A DNA stretch of 13,153 nt from NCBI GenBank assembly GCA_035444405.1, contig DAOMOP010000113.1, positions 1 through 13,153 on the forward strand, given 5' to 3'. The notes beneath the pieces were generated by a model, which saw nothing but the letters and a program-made list of their open reading frames with translations, was not told the origin of the DNA and ran no database searches. Position 1 is the first letter of the stretch. Each line of letters begins with the position of its first letter. The translations under genes and the position numbers were made by a program. The stretch comes from DAOMOP01 sp035444405 (GTDB taxonomy: Bacteria > Pseudomonadota > Gammaproteobacteria > Burkholderiales > Rhodocyclaceae). Below, piece after piece: positions 6,606-13,071 of this stretch.

Positions 6606-7004
6606 ATGGCCGTGAGCACCCGCGCCGTGGTTCCGGTTTCCGGCCGCACCGCTGGCGGCGCGCCCCGAGGCGCTGCCGGTGCGCGTGCGGCCGCGCGGTC
6701 GGGCATCTTCGGTGTTGTGCTCGGCCTTGCCGCCTGCCTGTCGCTGGCGCCGGCAGCGCTCGCCGAGGAGAAGCTCGACGGCGCGGTCGTGATCGAGGAG
6801 GGCGGCCGGCCCTACACGGATCTGCGCCGCGCGCTATTGCGCATCTCCAACATGCCCTCCGAGGAACAGCAGCGCCGGCGCCTGTCGGCCGACGAGCGCA
6901 GCACGCTGCGCCGCGAGTGGCGCGAGACCATGCGCGGCGGCGTCTACGAGCGCAAGAATGCCGCGGGCAGCGCGCAGCGTCGCCCGGCCACGGGACCGAA
7001 GTGA
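6606..7004 (+). CDS. Small exported protein of unknown function
   Basis: A 132-residue protein from the ATG at 6606. An Ala/Arg/Gly-rich N-terminus leads into a hydrophobic segment (about 33-52) ending in ALA before EEKLDG. That gives a probable signal peptide, cut near residue 53, with an unusually long n-region. The mature part is short and charged: VVIEEGGRPYTDLRRALLRI followed by SNMPSEEQQRRRLSADERST and LRREWRETMRGGVYE. The LSADERxxLRRExREtMR pattern recalls small uncharacterised betaproteobacterial periplasmic proteins; I know no assigned function. The start is uncertain: an in-frame ATG at 6561 and a TTG at 6534 would extend it, and none has a good ribosome-binding site. It is transcribed divergently from ompR and followed by an 81-bp gap before tsaB. 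Confidence 0.7.
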   Translation: MAVSTRAVVPVSGRTAGGAPRGAAGARAAARSGIFGVVLGLAACLSLAPAALAEEKLDGAVVIEEGGRPYTDLRRALLRISNMPSEEQQRRRLSADERSTLRREWRETMRGGVYERKNAAGSAQRRPATGPK

Positions 7005-7070
7005 TCCCTATCCATTCCGTCACCCTCATGGCCTGACGCCGGGGGCTCACTGCCACGCGCCCGCTGGCGT

Positions 7071-7076
7071 TAGAAT
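7071..7076 (+). promoter_or_regulatory. Likely -10 element (TAGAAT) of tsaB
   Basis: TAGAAT matches the sigma70 -10 consensus at five of six positions and ends nine bases before the tsaB ATG. No clear -35 box is visible. If used, transcription would begin at or a few bases before the start codon. Confidence 0.4.
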
Positions 7077-7085
7077 GCCCGGGCC

Positions 7086-7778
7086 ATGAAGATTCTCGCG
7101 ATCGAAACCTCCTGCGAACTGGCTTCGCTCGCCCTGATGGTCGGCGACGACATCATCGAGCGCACGCTCGAAGGCCACGCCAATCATTCCGAGCGCCTGC
7201 TTCCGAGCCTGCGGGCGCTGCTCGCCGATGCCGGTCTGCCGTTGACCGCGCTGGATGCGCTGGCGTTCGGCGCCGGACCGGGGGCCTTCACCGGTTTGCG
7301 GCTGGCGTGCGGCGTTGCGCAGGGCCTTGCGATGGGCGCCGGTCTCGGCGTGGTGCCGGTGTCGAGTCTCGCCGCGCTGAGCCTGCAGGGCGACGCCGAC
7401 GATGTCTTCGTCGCCACCGATGCGCGCATGGGGGAAGTCTATTGTGCCGCCTACCGGCGCGCCGGGACCCTGCCGCACGAGGTGCACGCGCCGATCTGCG
7501 TGCCGCCGCAACAGGTCGCGCTGCCACCCGGGCCGGGCTGGTACCTGATCGGCTCGGCATTGCGCGCCCATCCCGAGCTCATCGACCGGCTGGCGGCCGG
7601 GCGTTGCAGCGGGTGGAATGCGACGGCGGTGCCGCGCGCACGCGATGTCGCGGCGATGGCCGCCGCCGCGGTCCGCGCGGGAGCTGCGGTCGCTCCGGAA
7701 CTGGCCGCACCGCTGTACGTGCGCGACAAGGTCGCGCTGACGACGGCCGAGCGGCTCGCGCGCGGAGGGCGCGCTTGA
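7086..7778 (+). CDS. tsaB: tRNA threonylcarbamoyladenosine biosynthesis protein TsaB
   Basis: A 230-residue ASKHA-fold protein. Its signatures are KILAIETSCELASLAL at the N-terminus, the HANHSERLLPSLRALLADAG segment (about 31-50) and FGAGPGAFTGLRLACGVAQG (about 61-80). These identify TsaB (YeaZ), the partner of TsaD and TsaE in making the universal t6A37 modification of ANN-decoding tRNAs. Length matches the family. It overlaps rimI by 4 bp (TTGA), a common proteobacterial tsaB-rimI pairing. No Shine-Dalgarno precedes the ATG and a -10-like TAGAAT ends nine bases before it, which hints at a leaderless or very short leader transcript. Confidence 0.95.
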   Translation: MKILAIETSCELASLALMVGDDIIERTLEGHANHSERLLPSLRALLADAGLPLTALDALAFGAGPGAFTGLRLACGVAQGLAMGAGLGVVPVSSLAALSLQGDADDVFVATDARMGEVYCAAYRRAGTLPHEVHAPICVPPQQVALPPGPGWYLIGSALRAHPELIDRLAAGRCSGWNATAVPRARDVAAMAAAAVRAGAAVAPELAAPLYVRDKVALTTAERLARGGRA

Positions 7779-8227
7779 GCGCGGCGATCGAATTCGTTCC
7801 GATGGGCGAGGCGGACCTCGACTGGGTTGCCGAGAACGAGGCACGACTGCATGTCTCGCCGTGGACGCGCGGCAACTTCGCGGACGCCCTGGCAGCCGGC
7901 TACATCTGTCGGATCATGCGTCTGGAAGGACGGCGTGTCGCCTACGCCGTGATGCTGATGGTGCTGGACGAGGCCCACCTGCTGAACATCAGCGTGGTCC
8001 GGCCGGCCCAGGGTGTGGGGCTCGGCTCGGCGCTGCTGCTTCACCTGTTCGACGAGGCCCGCCGCGTCGGCGCGACGCAGTGCTTTCTCGAGGTCCGTCC
8101 GTCGAATGCAGCGGCACTCGCCTTGTATCGACGGCACGGCTTCGTATCGATCGGCCGGCGCAAGCACTATTACCCGGCGGCCGGCGGCAGCCGAGAGGAC
8201 GCGCTCGTGATGAGGCTGTCGCTGTGA
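7775..8227 (+). CDS. rimI: Ribosomal protein S18 N-alpha-acetyltransferase RimI
   Basis: A 150-residue GNAT-fold acetyltransferase with the RimI layout: PWTRGNFADALAAGY (29-43), the acetyl-CoA loop VVRPAQGVGLGSALL (74-88), and FLEVRPSNAAALALYRRHGF (104-123), where Glu106 and Tyr118 align with the catalytic pair of E. coli RimI. The tail RRKHYYP then SREDALVMRL is typical. It acetylates the N-terminal alanine of ribosomal protein S18. The TTG at 7775 is chosen as start because GGAGGG lies five bases upstream and TTGA overlaps the tsaB stop; the next ATG (7802) would cut into the first strand. Its own stop overlaps the GTG of the glycosylase gene. Confidence 0.94.
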   Translation: MSAAIEFVPMGEADLDWVAENEARLHVSPWTRGNFADALAAGYICRIMRLEGRRVAYAVMLMVLDEAHLLNISVVRPAQGVGLGSALLLHLFDEARRVGATQCFLEVRPSNAAALALYRRHGFVSIGRRKHYYPAAGGSREDALVMRLSL

Positions 8228-9123
8228 GCGCGCGTCGCCACGCGCTGCTGCGCGAGATGGGGCTCGCACCGATCTGGCGGCTGCGCGGCACCGGTGGCGA
8301 CGCGGGTGGCGACGATGCGCTCGGGGCGGTCGAAGGCCCGCCGGCACCCGACGCGGTCGCGGCGACGTCCGGGCTCGCGGCGGGAGACATCCGCAGGGCG
8401 CCGACCGCTGCCGCTGCGTCATCGGTCGGCGCCGCGCCGGTACCGCCACGACGCGCAGCCGAGACCCCCGGACCGGTTGCGGCCGCGTCGCCGCCCGAGG
8501 ACGGCGCTGCCCGGCCGGTAGCGTCGCAGGACGCGGCGGCGCGCGCGGCGCGAATCGCCGCACTCGACTGGGATGCGCTCGAGGCCGACATCCGCGCGTG
8601 TACCGCCTGCCGCCTGTGCGAGCAACGCAAGCAGGCAGTGCCCGGCGTCGGCGACCGCCAGGCCGACTGGATGTTCGTCGGGGAGGGGCCGGGGGCCGAG
8701 GAAGACCGCCGTGGCGAGCCCTTCGTCGGTCCGGCCGGCAAGCTGCTCGATGCGATGCTGGCGGCCATCGGACTCGAGCGCGGCGAGGGCGTCTATATCG
8801 CCAATGCGGTCAAGTGCCGCCCGCCGTTCAATCGTACGCCGGCCGCGGACGAGATCGCCGCCTGCCTCCCGTACCTCGAGCGCCAGATCGAACTGATCCG
8901 GCCCCGGGTCCTCGTCGCGCTGGGCCGTCCCGCCGCGCAGGCGCTGCTCGGCACCGACGTGCGCATCAACGCCGCGCGCGGGCAGGTGTTCGCACACCGC
9001 GGCATTCCGGTCGTGGTGACCTATCACCCGGCCTATCTGCTGCGCAATCAGGCCGACAAGGGCAAGGCCTGGCAGGACCTGTGCTTTGCCCGCCGCGTGG
9101 TCGCCGAAGCGGCGAAATCCTGA
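8224..9123 (+). CDS. Family-4-type [4Fe-4S] uracil-DNA glycosylase with HolD-like N-terminal peptide
   Basis: A 299-residue protein. The catalytic half (about 110-299) is a family 4/SPO1-polymerase-related uracil-DNA glycosylase. It has motif A GEGPGAEED (153-161) followed by RRGEPFVGPAGKLLD, the NAVKCRPPFNRTP segment, and motif B HPAYLLR (268-274). Four cysteines fit the iron-sulfur site: Cys126 and Cys129 of CTAC, Cys198 and Cys214. It should excise uracil from DNA to start base-excision repair. The N-terminus RRHALLREMGLAPIWRLR (4-21) resembles the start of DNA polymerase III psi (HolD). A linker of about 85 residues rich in Ala, Pro and Gly, probably disordered, joins the two. The start is GTG, overlapping rimI by 4 bp (GTGA), with GAGG eight bases upstream. 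This N-terminal layout may be common in betaproteobacteria. Confidence 0.93.
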   Translation: MSARRHALLREMGLAPIWRLRGTGGDAGGDDALGAVEGPPAPDAVAATSGLAAGDIRRAPTAAAASSVGAAPVPPRRAAETPGPVAAASPPEDGAARPVASQDAAARAARIAALDWDALEADIRACTACRLCEQRKQAVPGVGDRQADWMFVGEGPGAEEDRRGEPFVGPAGKLLDAMLAAIGLERGEGVYIANAVKCRPPFNRTPAADEIAACLPYLERQIELIRPRVLVALGRPAAQALLGTDVRINAARGQVFAHRGIPVVVTYHPAYLLRNQADKGKAWQDLCFARRVVAEAAKS

Positions 9124-9138
9124 CTGCGCTGCACCGGT

Positions 9139-9157
9139 TGGCCGACCAGGTCGGCCA
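9139..9157. repeat. 8-bp inverted repeat (hairpin) between convergent glycosylase and lplT genes
   Basis: TGGCCGAC (9139-9146) and GTCGGCCA (9150-9157) are perfectly complementary around a 3-base loop. It sits just after the glycosylase stop, in the 61-bp gap between convergent genes. There is no T-run directly next to it; a TTTT occurs 15 bases further on. It is a possible weak terminator. Confidence 0.4.
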
Positions 9158-9184
9158 TCTCCCACGTCGCCGTTTTCACCTCGT

Positions 9185-10432
9185 TCAGTGCGGATGTTCC
9201 TCGAGAAGGGCCTCGGAGTCGTGTTCGCGCCGGTTGTATGCGTGGCGTTGCCGGATCAGCAGCATCGTGCCGGCGACGAAGAGCCCGAACAGCACGATGA
9301 CGAGGTCGATCGACGCGCCGCCCATGATCAGCAGTGCGTAGACACCGGTCATCGCCAGAATGGACAGGTTCTCGTTGAAGTTCTGCACCGCGATCGAATG
9401 GCCCGCGCCCATCAGGATGTGACCGCGGTGCTGCAGCAGCGCATTCATCGGCACGACGAAAAAACCGGCCAGTGCGCCGACGCCGACCATCAGCAGCATC
9501 GCGAACGGCACCTGCGTGACCAGCACCATCAGCATCACCGCGAGCCCCATCGCGATCCCGAGCGGGATGACGCGCAGCGAGCGCTGCAGGCTGATCATGC
9601 GCGCGGCCATCACCGCGCCGACGGCGACACCGATCGCGAAAACGCCCTGCAGCATCGCGGCGCGCGTCAGATCGAAGGCGAGGCTGGACTCGGCCCAGCG
9701 GATCACGATGAACTGCAGCGTCGCTCCGGCACCCCAGAACAGCGTCGTCACCGCCAGCGAAATCTGGCCCAGGCGGTCGCGCCACAACAGCTTCAGGCAA
9801 TGCGTGAAGTCGTGAATCAGATACAGGGGGTTGTTCCGCAGCGGCTTGTGGTCGACGCCGGTGTCGGGGATGTAGAAGTTGAACAGCGCCGCGAGCAGGT
9901 ACAGGCCGCCGACCAGCACGATCGAGGCGTCGACCGCGCCGTCGGCGAACGGCGCGAGCGCCGCGAGTGCGTCCGCCAGCGAAGGATGGATCAGCACGCC
10001 GCCCAGCACCGTGCCGAGCAGAATCGCCGCGACCGTCAATCCCTCGATCCATCCGTTGGCGACGACGAGCAGGCGGTGCGGCAGATACTCGGTGAGAATG
10101 CCGTACTTGGCGGGCGAGTAGGCCGCGGCACCGAGGCCGATGATCGCATAGCCGACGAGCGGGTGCGCGCCGAGCAACAGCATCAGGCAGCCGCCGAGCT
10201 TGACGGTGTTGCTGATCAGCATCACGCGCCACTTCGGCATCGAGTCGGCGAAGGCGCCGACGAAGGCGGCGATCAGCACGTAAGACAGCGTGAAACAGAG
10301 CTTCAGCAACGGTTCGAACTGGTCCGGCGCCGCCATCTCACGCAGCATCGCGATCGCGATGATCAGCAGCGCATTGTCCGCGAGCGCAGAAAAAAACTGC
10401 GCCGTCATGATGATGTAGAAGCCGAGCGGCAT
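9185..10432 (-). CDS. lplT: Lysophospholipid transporter LplT (MFS family)
   Basis: A 415-residue major-facilitator protein with about 12 membrane segments. The N-terminal FYIIMTAQFFSALADNALLI and the segment YSPAKYGILTEYLPHRLLVVAN followed by GWIEGLTVAAILLG are typical of LplT. LplT flips lysophospholipids, chiefly lyso-PE, across the inner membrane for reacylation. In E. coli lplT adjoins the acyltransferase gene aas; no acyltransferase gene is visible here. The start is a choice between ATG at 10432 and an in-frame TTG at 10453. I prefer the ATG because a TGcTATAAA extended -10 element at 10468-10476 would leave the TTG only a few bases from the transcript start, and neither has a clear ribosome-binding site. 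It is transcribed divergently from the LysR-type regulator. The His-containing C-terminal tail is hydrophilic. Confidence 0.9.
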   Translation of the reverse strand: MPLGFYIIMTAQFFSALADNALLIIAIAMLREMAAPDQFEPLLKLCFTLSYVLIAAFVGAFADSMPKWRVMLISNTVKLGGCLMLLLGAHPLVGYAIIGLGAAAYSPAKYGILTEYLPHRLLVVANGWIEGLTVAAILLGTVLGGVLIHPSLADALAALAPFADGAVDASIVLVGGLYLLAALFNFYIPDTGVDHKPLRNNPLYLIHDFTHCLKLLWRDRLGQISLAVTTLFWGAGATLQFIVIRWAESSLAFDLTRAAMLQGVFAIGVAVGAVMAARMISLQRSLRVIPLGIAMGLAVMLMVLVTQVPFAMLLMVGVGALAGFFVVPMNALLQHRGHILMGAGHSIAVQNFNENLSILAMTGVYALLIMGGASIDLVIVLFGLFVAGTMLLIRQRHAYNRREHDSEALLEEHPH

Positions 10433-10467
10433 CGGGCCGGTGCGCCATGACAAGATCCGAAGCGCGG

Positions 10468-10476
10468 TTTATAGCA
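10468..10476 (-). promoter_or_regulatory. Extended -10 promoter element for lplT
   Basis: The minus strand reads TGCTATAAA, a TGn-extended -10 box with five of six -10 matches. It lies 36 bases before the preferred lplT ATG. No -35 box stands out in the GC-rich sequence beyond it, as is usual for extended -10 promoters. Confidence 0.5.
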
Positions 10477-10487
10477 CGAACGGATGG

Positions 10488-10501
10488 CGGCCGCGCGGCC
10501 G
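10488..10501. repeat. 14-bp perfect palindrome in the lplT/LysR divergent region
   Basis: CGGCCGCGCGGCCG is self-complementary and lies in the 185-bp gap between lplT and the LysR gene. In DNA this GC-rich it may be chance. The rest of the gap (10502-10590) is GC-rich with no ORF or RNA gene that I can recognise. Confidence 0.3.
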
Positions 10502-10593
10502 AATCTCGCCGCGCACCGCCCGCACCGGTGATGCGCGGCGCCCGCGTCGAGCGCGTGCCGGAATCGCCGCGGGATGTGATTTAATGTGAGTCT

Positions 10594-10608
10594 ATAAGTC
10601 CGCCTTAT
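10594..10608. promoter_or_regulatory. Putative LysR-type operator ATAAG-N5-CTTAT
   Basis: An inverted repeat with 5-bp arms and a 5-base spacer ends nine bases before the GTG of the LysR gene. It overlaps a -10-like TATAAG (10593-10598). This is the size and placement expected of the LysR-family interrupted dyad, and binding here would block its own promoter. It is inferred from position and symmetry only. Confidence 0.45.
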
Positions 10609-10617
10609 GAGATCACC

Positions 10618-11538
10618 GTGGCCGATCGCAGACTCCAGGTTTTCAATGCGGTGGCGAAGTACGGCTCGTTCACGCGTGCAGCCGAGCACCTGTTCATGAC
10701 GCAGCCGGCCGTCACCTTCCAGATCAAGCAGCTCGAGGAACACTTCAACACCCGTTTGCTCGAGCGCGGCCACGGGCGTGTCACGCTGACGCCGGCCGGC
10801 GAGGTCGTGCTGGCTTACGCCGAGCGCATCCTCGATCTGTCCGAGGAGCTCGAATCGCGCGTATCCGAGCTCACCGACGAGCTCGCCGGATCGCTGACGA
10901 TCGGCACCAGCACGACGATTGCCGCATACTGGATGCCGCGGCTGCTCGAGCGTTTCAAGCGCAAGTATCCGCGCGTGATGCCGCGCGTCGTGGTCGGCAA
11001 TTCGGCGCTGACCGAAGGCCGCGTCGCCGCGCGCGAGCTCGACCTCGGCCTGATCGAGATCGTGTCGGACCAGCCGGCCATCGAGCGGCGCACCGCGGCG
11101 CGCGACGAGCTGCTGGTGATCTGCCAGCCGGGCCATCCGCTGGCGCAGAAGGCCGCGCTGAGCGCGCAGGATCTGCTCGCGTATCCGTTCATCACGCGCG
11201 ATCCGGGCAATGCGGTTCGCGAGCTCGCCGAAGGCTTCTTCGAGGCGGCCGGCATCGGCATCGATCAACTGACGGTCTGCGCCGAGCTCGGCAGCCTGGC
11301 GACGGTGAAGCATCTCGCCGCCGAGGGCATGGGCTACGCGATCGCATCGCGGGCCGCGATCCGGCGCGACATCCGCGAGGCACGTCTGGTCGCGATTGCG
11401 CTCGAGCCGCGGCTATACACGCCGCTCGAGGTGATCGTCCCGAAGGACAAGTTCCGCTCGCGCCTGATCACGACCTTTGCCGACCATGCGGCCGAGGAGC
11501 TCGCTGCGATGGCCGCCGAATGGAGCGGGGCGCTCTGA
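10618..11538 (+). CDS. LysR-family transcriptional regulator
   Basis: A 306-residue LysR-type regulator. The N-terminal winged helix-turn-helix spans about residues 2-62 (VAKYGSFTRAAEHLFMTQPA then VTFQIKQLEEHFNTRLLER). A linker helix follows, and then a periplasmic-binding-like effector domain (about 90-300) starting GSLTIGTSTTIAAYWMPRLL. The AVTFQIKQLEEHFNTRL recognition helix is the version seen in CysB/CbbR-like betaproteobacterial regulators. I cannot name its effector or its targets. It starts at GTG 10618; the ATG at 10607 is out of frame, and only a weak GAG precedes the GTG. Its stop overlaps the radA start (TGATG), so radA is probably translated partly by reinitiation from it. A dyad at 10594-10608 may be its own operator. 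Confidence 0.9.
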   Translation: MADRRLQVFNAVAKYGSFTRAAEHLFMTQPAVTFQIKQLEEHFNTRLLERGHGRVTLTPAGEVVLAYAERILDLSEELESRVSELTDELAGSLTIGTSTTIAAYWMPRLLERFKRKYPRVMPRVVVGNSALTEGRVAARELDLGLIEIVSDQPAIERRTAARDELLVICQPGHPLAQKAALSAQDLLAYPFITRDPGNAVRELAEGFFEAAGIGIDQLTVCAELGSLATVKHLAAEGMGYAIASRAAIRRDIREARLVAIALEPRLYTPLEVIVPKDKFRSRLITTFADHAAEELAAMAAEWSGAL

Positions 11539-12911
11539 TGGCGAAGGCGAAAACCGTCCACACCTGCACCGAATGCGGCGGGCAGGCACCGCGCTGGCAG
11601 GGGCAGTGCCCGCACTGCAAGAGCTGGAACACGCTGGTCGAGACGGTGGTGGAGCAGGGTGGGGCGGCCGGCAGTCGCTTTGCCGCCCTGGCGGGTGCGA
11701 CCAGCCGCCTGCAGGCGCTCTCGGAGCTCGAGCCGCGCGAGGAACCGCGCATTGCGACCGGCATCGAGGAGTTCGACCGCGCGCTCGGCGGCGGACTGGT
11801 CGCCGGTGGCGTCGTGCTGATCGGTGGCGATCCGGGCATCGGCAAGTCGACGCTGCTGCTGCAGGCCCTGTCGCTGCTGGCGGCGCAGCACACGGCGATC
11901 TACGTCAGCGGCGAGGAGTCGGGCGAGCAGGTGGCTCTGCGCGCCCGCCGCCTGCAGCTCGAGCCGGGGGCCTTGCAGATGCTGGCCGAGATCAACCTCG
12001 AGCGCATACTCGCGACGCTGCGCGAGGGACGACCGGGCATCGCCGTCGTCGATTCGATCCAGACGGTCTACTCGGAAGTGCTGCAATCGGCGCCCGGTTC
12101 GGTCGCGCAGGTGCGCGAGTGCGCCGCACAGCTCACGCGCTTCGCCAAGCAGACCGGCACCAGCCTGATCATGGTCGGGCACGTCACCAAGGACGGCACG
12201 CTCGCCGGGCCGCGCGTGCTCGAGCACATCGTCGACACGGTGCTGTACTTCGAGGGCGACACGCATTCGAGCTTCCGCCTCGTGCGCGCGTTCAAGAACC
12301 GCTTCGGCGCGGTCAACGAGCTCGGCGTGTTCGCGATGACCGAACGCGGCCTGCGCGGTGTCGGCAATCCGTCGGCGATCTTCCTGTCCCAGCACAGCCA
12401 GCAGGTGCCGGGCAGCTGCGTGCTGGTCACGCAGGAAGGCACCCGCCCGCTGCTGGTCGAGGTGCAGGCGCTGGTCGACGCCGCCCACAGCCCCAACCCG
12501 CGGCGCCTGTCGGTGGGTCTGGAGCAGAACCGCCTGGCGATGCTGCTGGCCGTGGCGCACCGCCACGCCGGCCTCGCCTGCTTCGACCAGGACGTGTTCG
12601 TCAACGCGGTCGGCGGGGTGAAGATCTCCGAACCGGCAGCCGACCTCGCGGTGCTGCTGGCCATCGCTTCGTCGCTGCGCAGCCGGCCGTTGCCGCGCAA
12701 GCTCGCGGCATTCGGCGAGGTCGGCCTGGCGGGCGAGATCCGCCCCGCGCCACGCGGCCAGGAACGCCTCAAGGAGGCGGCCAAGCTCGGCTTCTCGGTG
12801 GCGATCGTGCCCAAGGCCAACGCGCCGAGGCAGCCGATCGGCAACATGCGGGTGATCGCGGTCGACCGCATCGAGGAAGCGATCGATCGGGTGCGCGAAC
12901 TGGACGGCTGA
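11538..12911 (+). CDS. radA: DNA repair protein RadA (Sms)
   Basis: A 457-residue RadA, the usual length. An N-terminal C4 zinc finger (Cys10, Cys13, Cys24, Cys27 in CTECGGQAPRWQGQCPHC) precedes a RecA-like ATPase with Walker A GGDPGIGKST (96-105), a Walker B-like IAVVDS segment and the RadA-specific KNRFG motif (253-257). The C-terminal Lon-protease-like domain (about 285-457) includes VNAVGGVKISEPAADLAVLL; such domains in RadA lack protease activity. RadA is a DnaB-like helicase that drives branch migration at D-loops in recombinational repair. The ATG at 11538 shares one base with the LysR stop and follows a GGAGCGGGG purine stretch. An in-frame extension to 11520 would lie inside the LysR gene and lacks conserved residues. 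Confidence 0.96.
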   Translation: MAKAKTVHTCTECGGQAPRWQGQCPHCKSWNTLVETVVEQGGAAGSRFAALAGATSRLQALSELEPREEPRIATGIEEFDRALGGGLVAGGVVLIGGDPGIGKSTLLLQALSLLAAQHTAIYVSGEESGEQVALRARRLQLEPGALQMLAEINLERILATLREGRPGIAVVDSIQTVYSEVLQSAPGSVAQVRECAAQLTRFAKQTGTSLIMVGHVTKDGTLAGPRVLEHIVDTVLYFEGDTHSSFRLVRAFKNRFGAVNELGVFAMTERGLRGVGNPSAIFLSQHSQQVPGSCVLVTQEGTRPLLVEVQALVDAAHSPNPRRLSVGLEQNRLAMLLAVAHRHAGLACFDQDVFVNAVGGVKISEPAADLAVLLAIASSLRSRPLPRKLAAFGEVGLAGEIRPAPRGQERLKEAAKLGFSVAIVPKANAPRQPIGNMRVIAVDRIEEAIDRVRELDG

Positions 12912-12966
12912 AAGGTGCGGAATCCCGCGCAGGCCGGCCGTTAGCCCGGGTGCCCGGAACCGCGCC

Positions 12967-13034
12967 CCGGCTTGTGGATCGGAGCTACGGGGCCGGTGCT
13001 CGATGTGTCGGCACCGCGATCCACAAAGCGCCGG
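12967..13034. repeat. Structured inverted repeat downstream of radA
   Basis: TTGTGGATCG (12972-12981) pairs perfectly with CGATCCACAA (13017-13026). The stem continues outward with CCGGC (12967-12971) against GCCGG (13030-13034) across a 3-base bulge. Inside, CGGTGC (12994-12999) pairs with GCACCG (13011-13016) and stacks directly on the outer stem. No T-run follows, so it is not a simple intrinsic terminator. It may be a REP/MITE-like element, a structured 3' UTR or a small RNA. The whole radA-to-13071 gap (160 bp) holds no recognisable gene apart from this. Confidence 0.55.
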
Positions 13035-13071
13035 CGGCCGGACGTGCTGGGCCTGCCGGGACGGAAGCACC

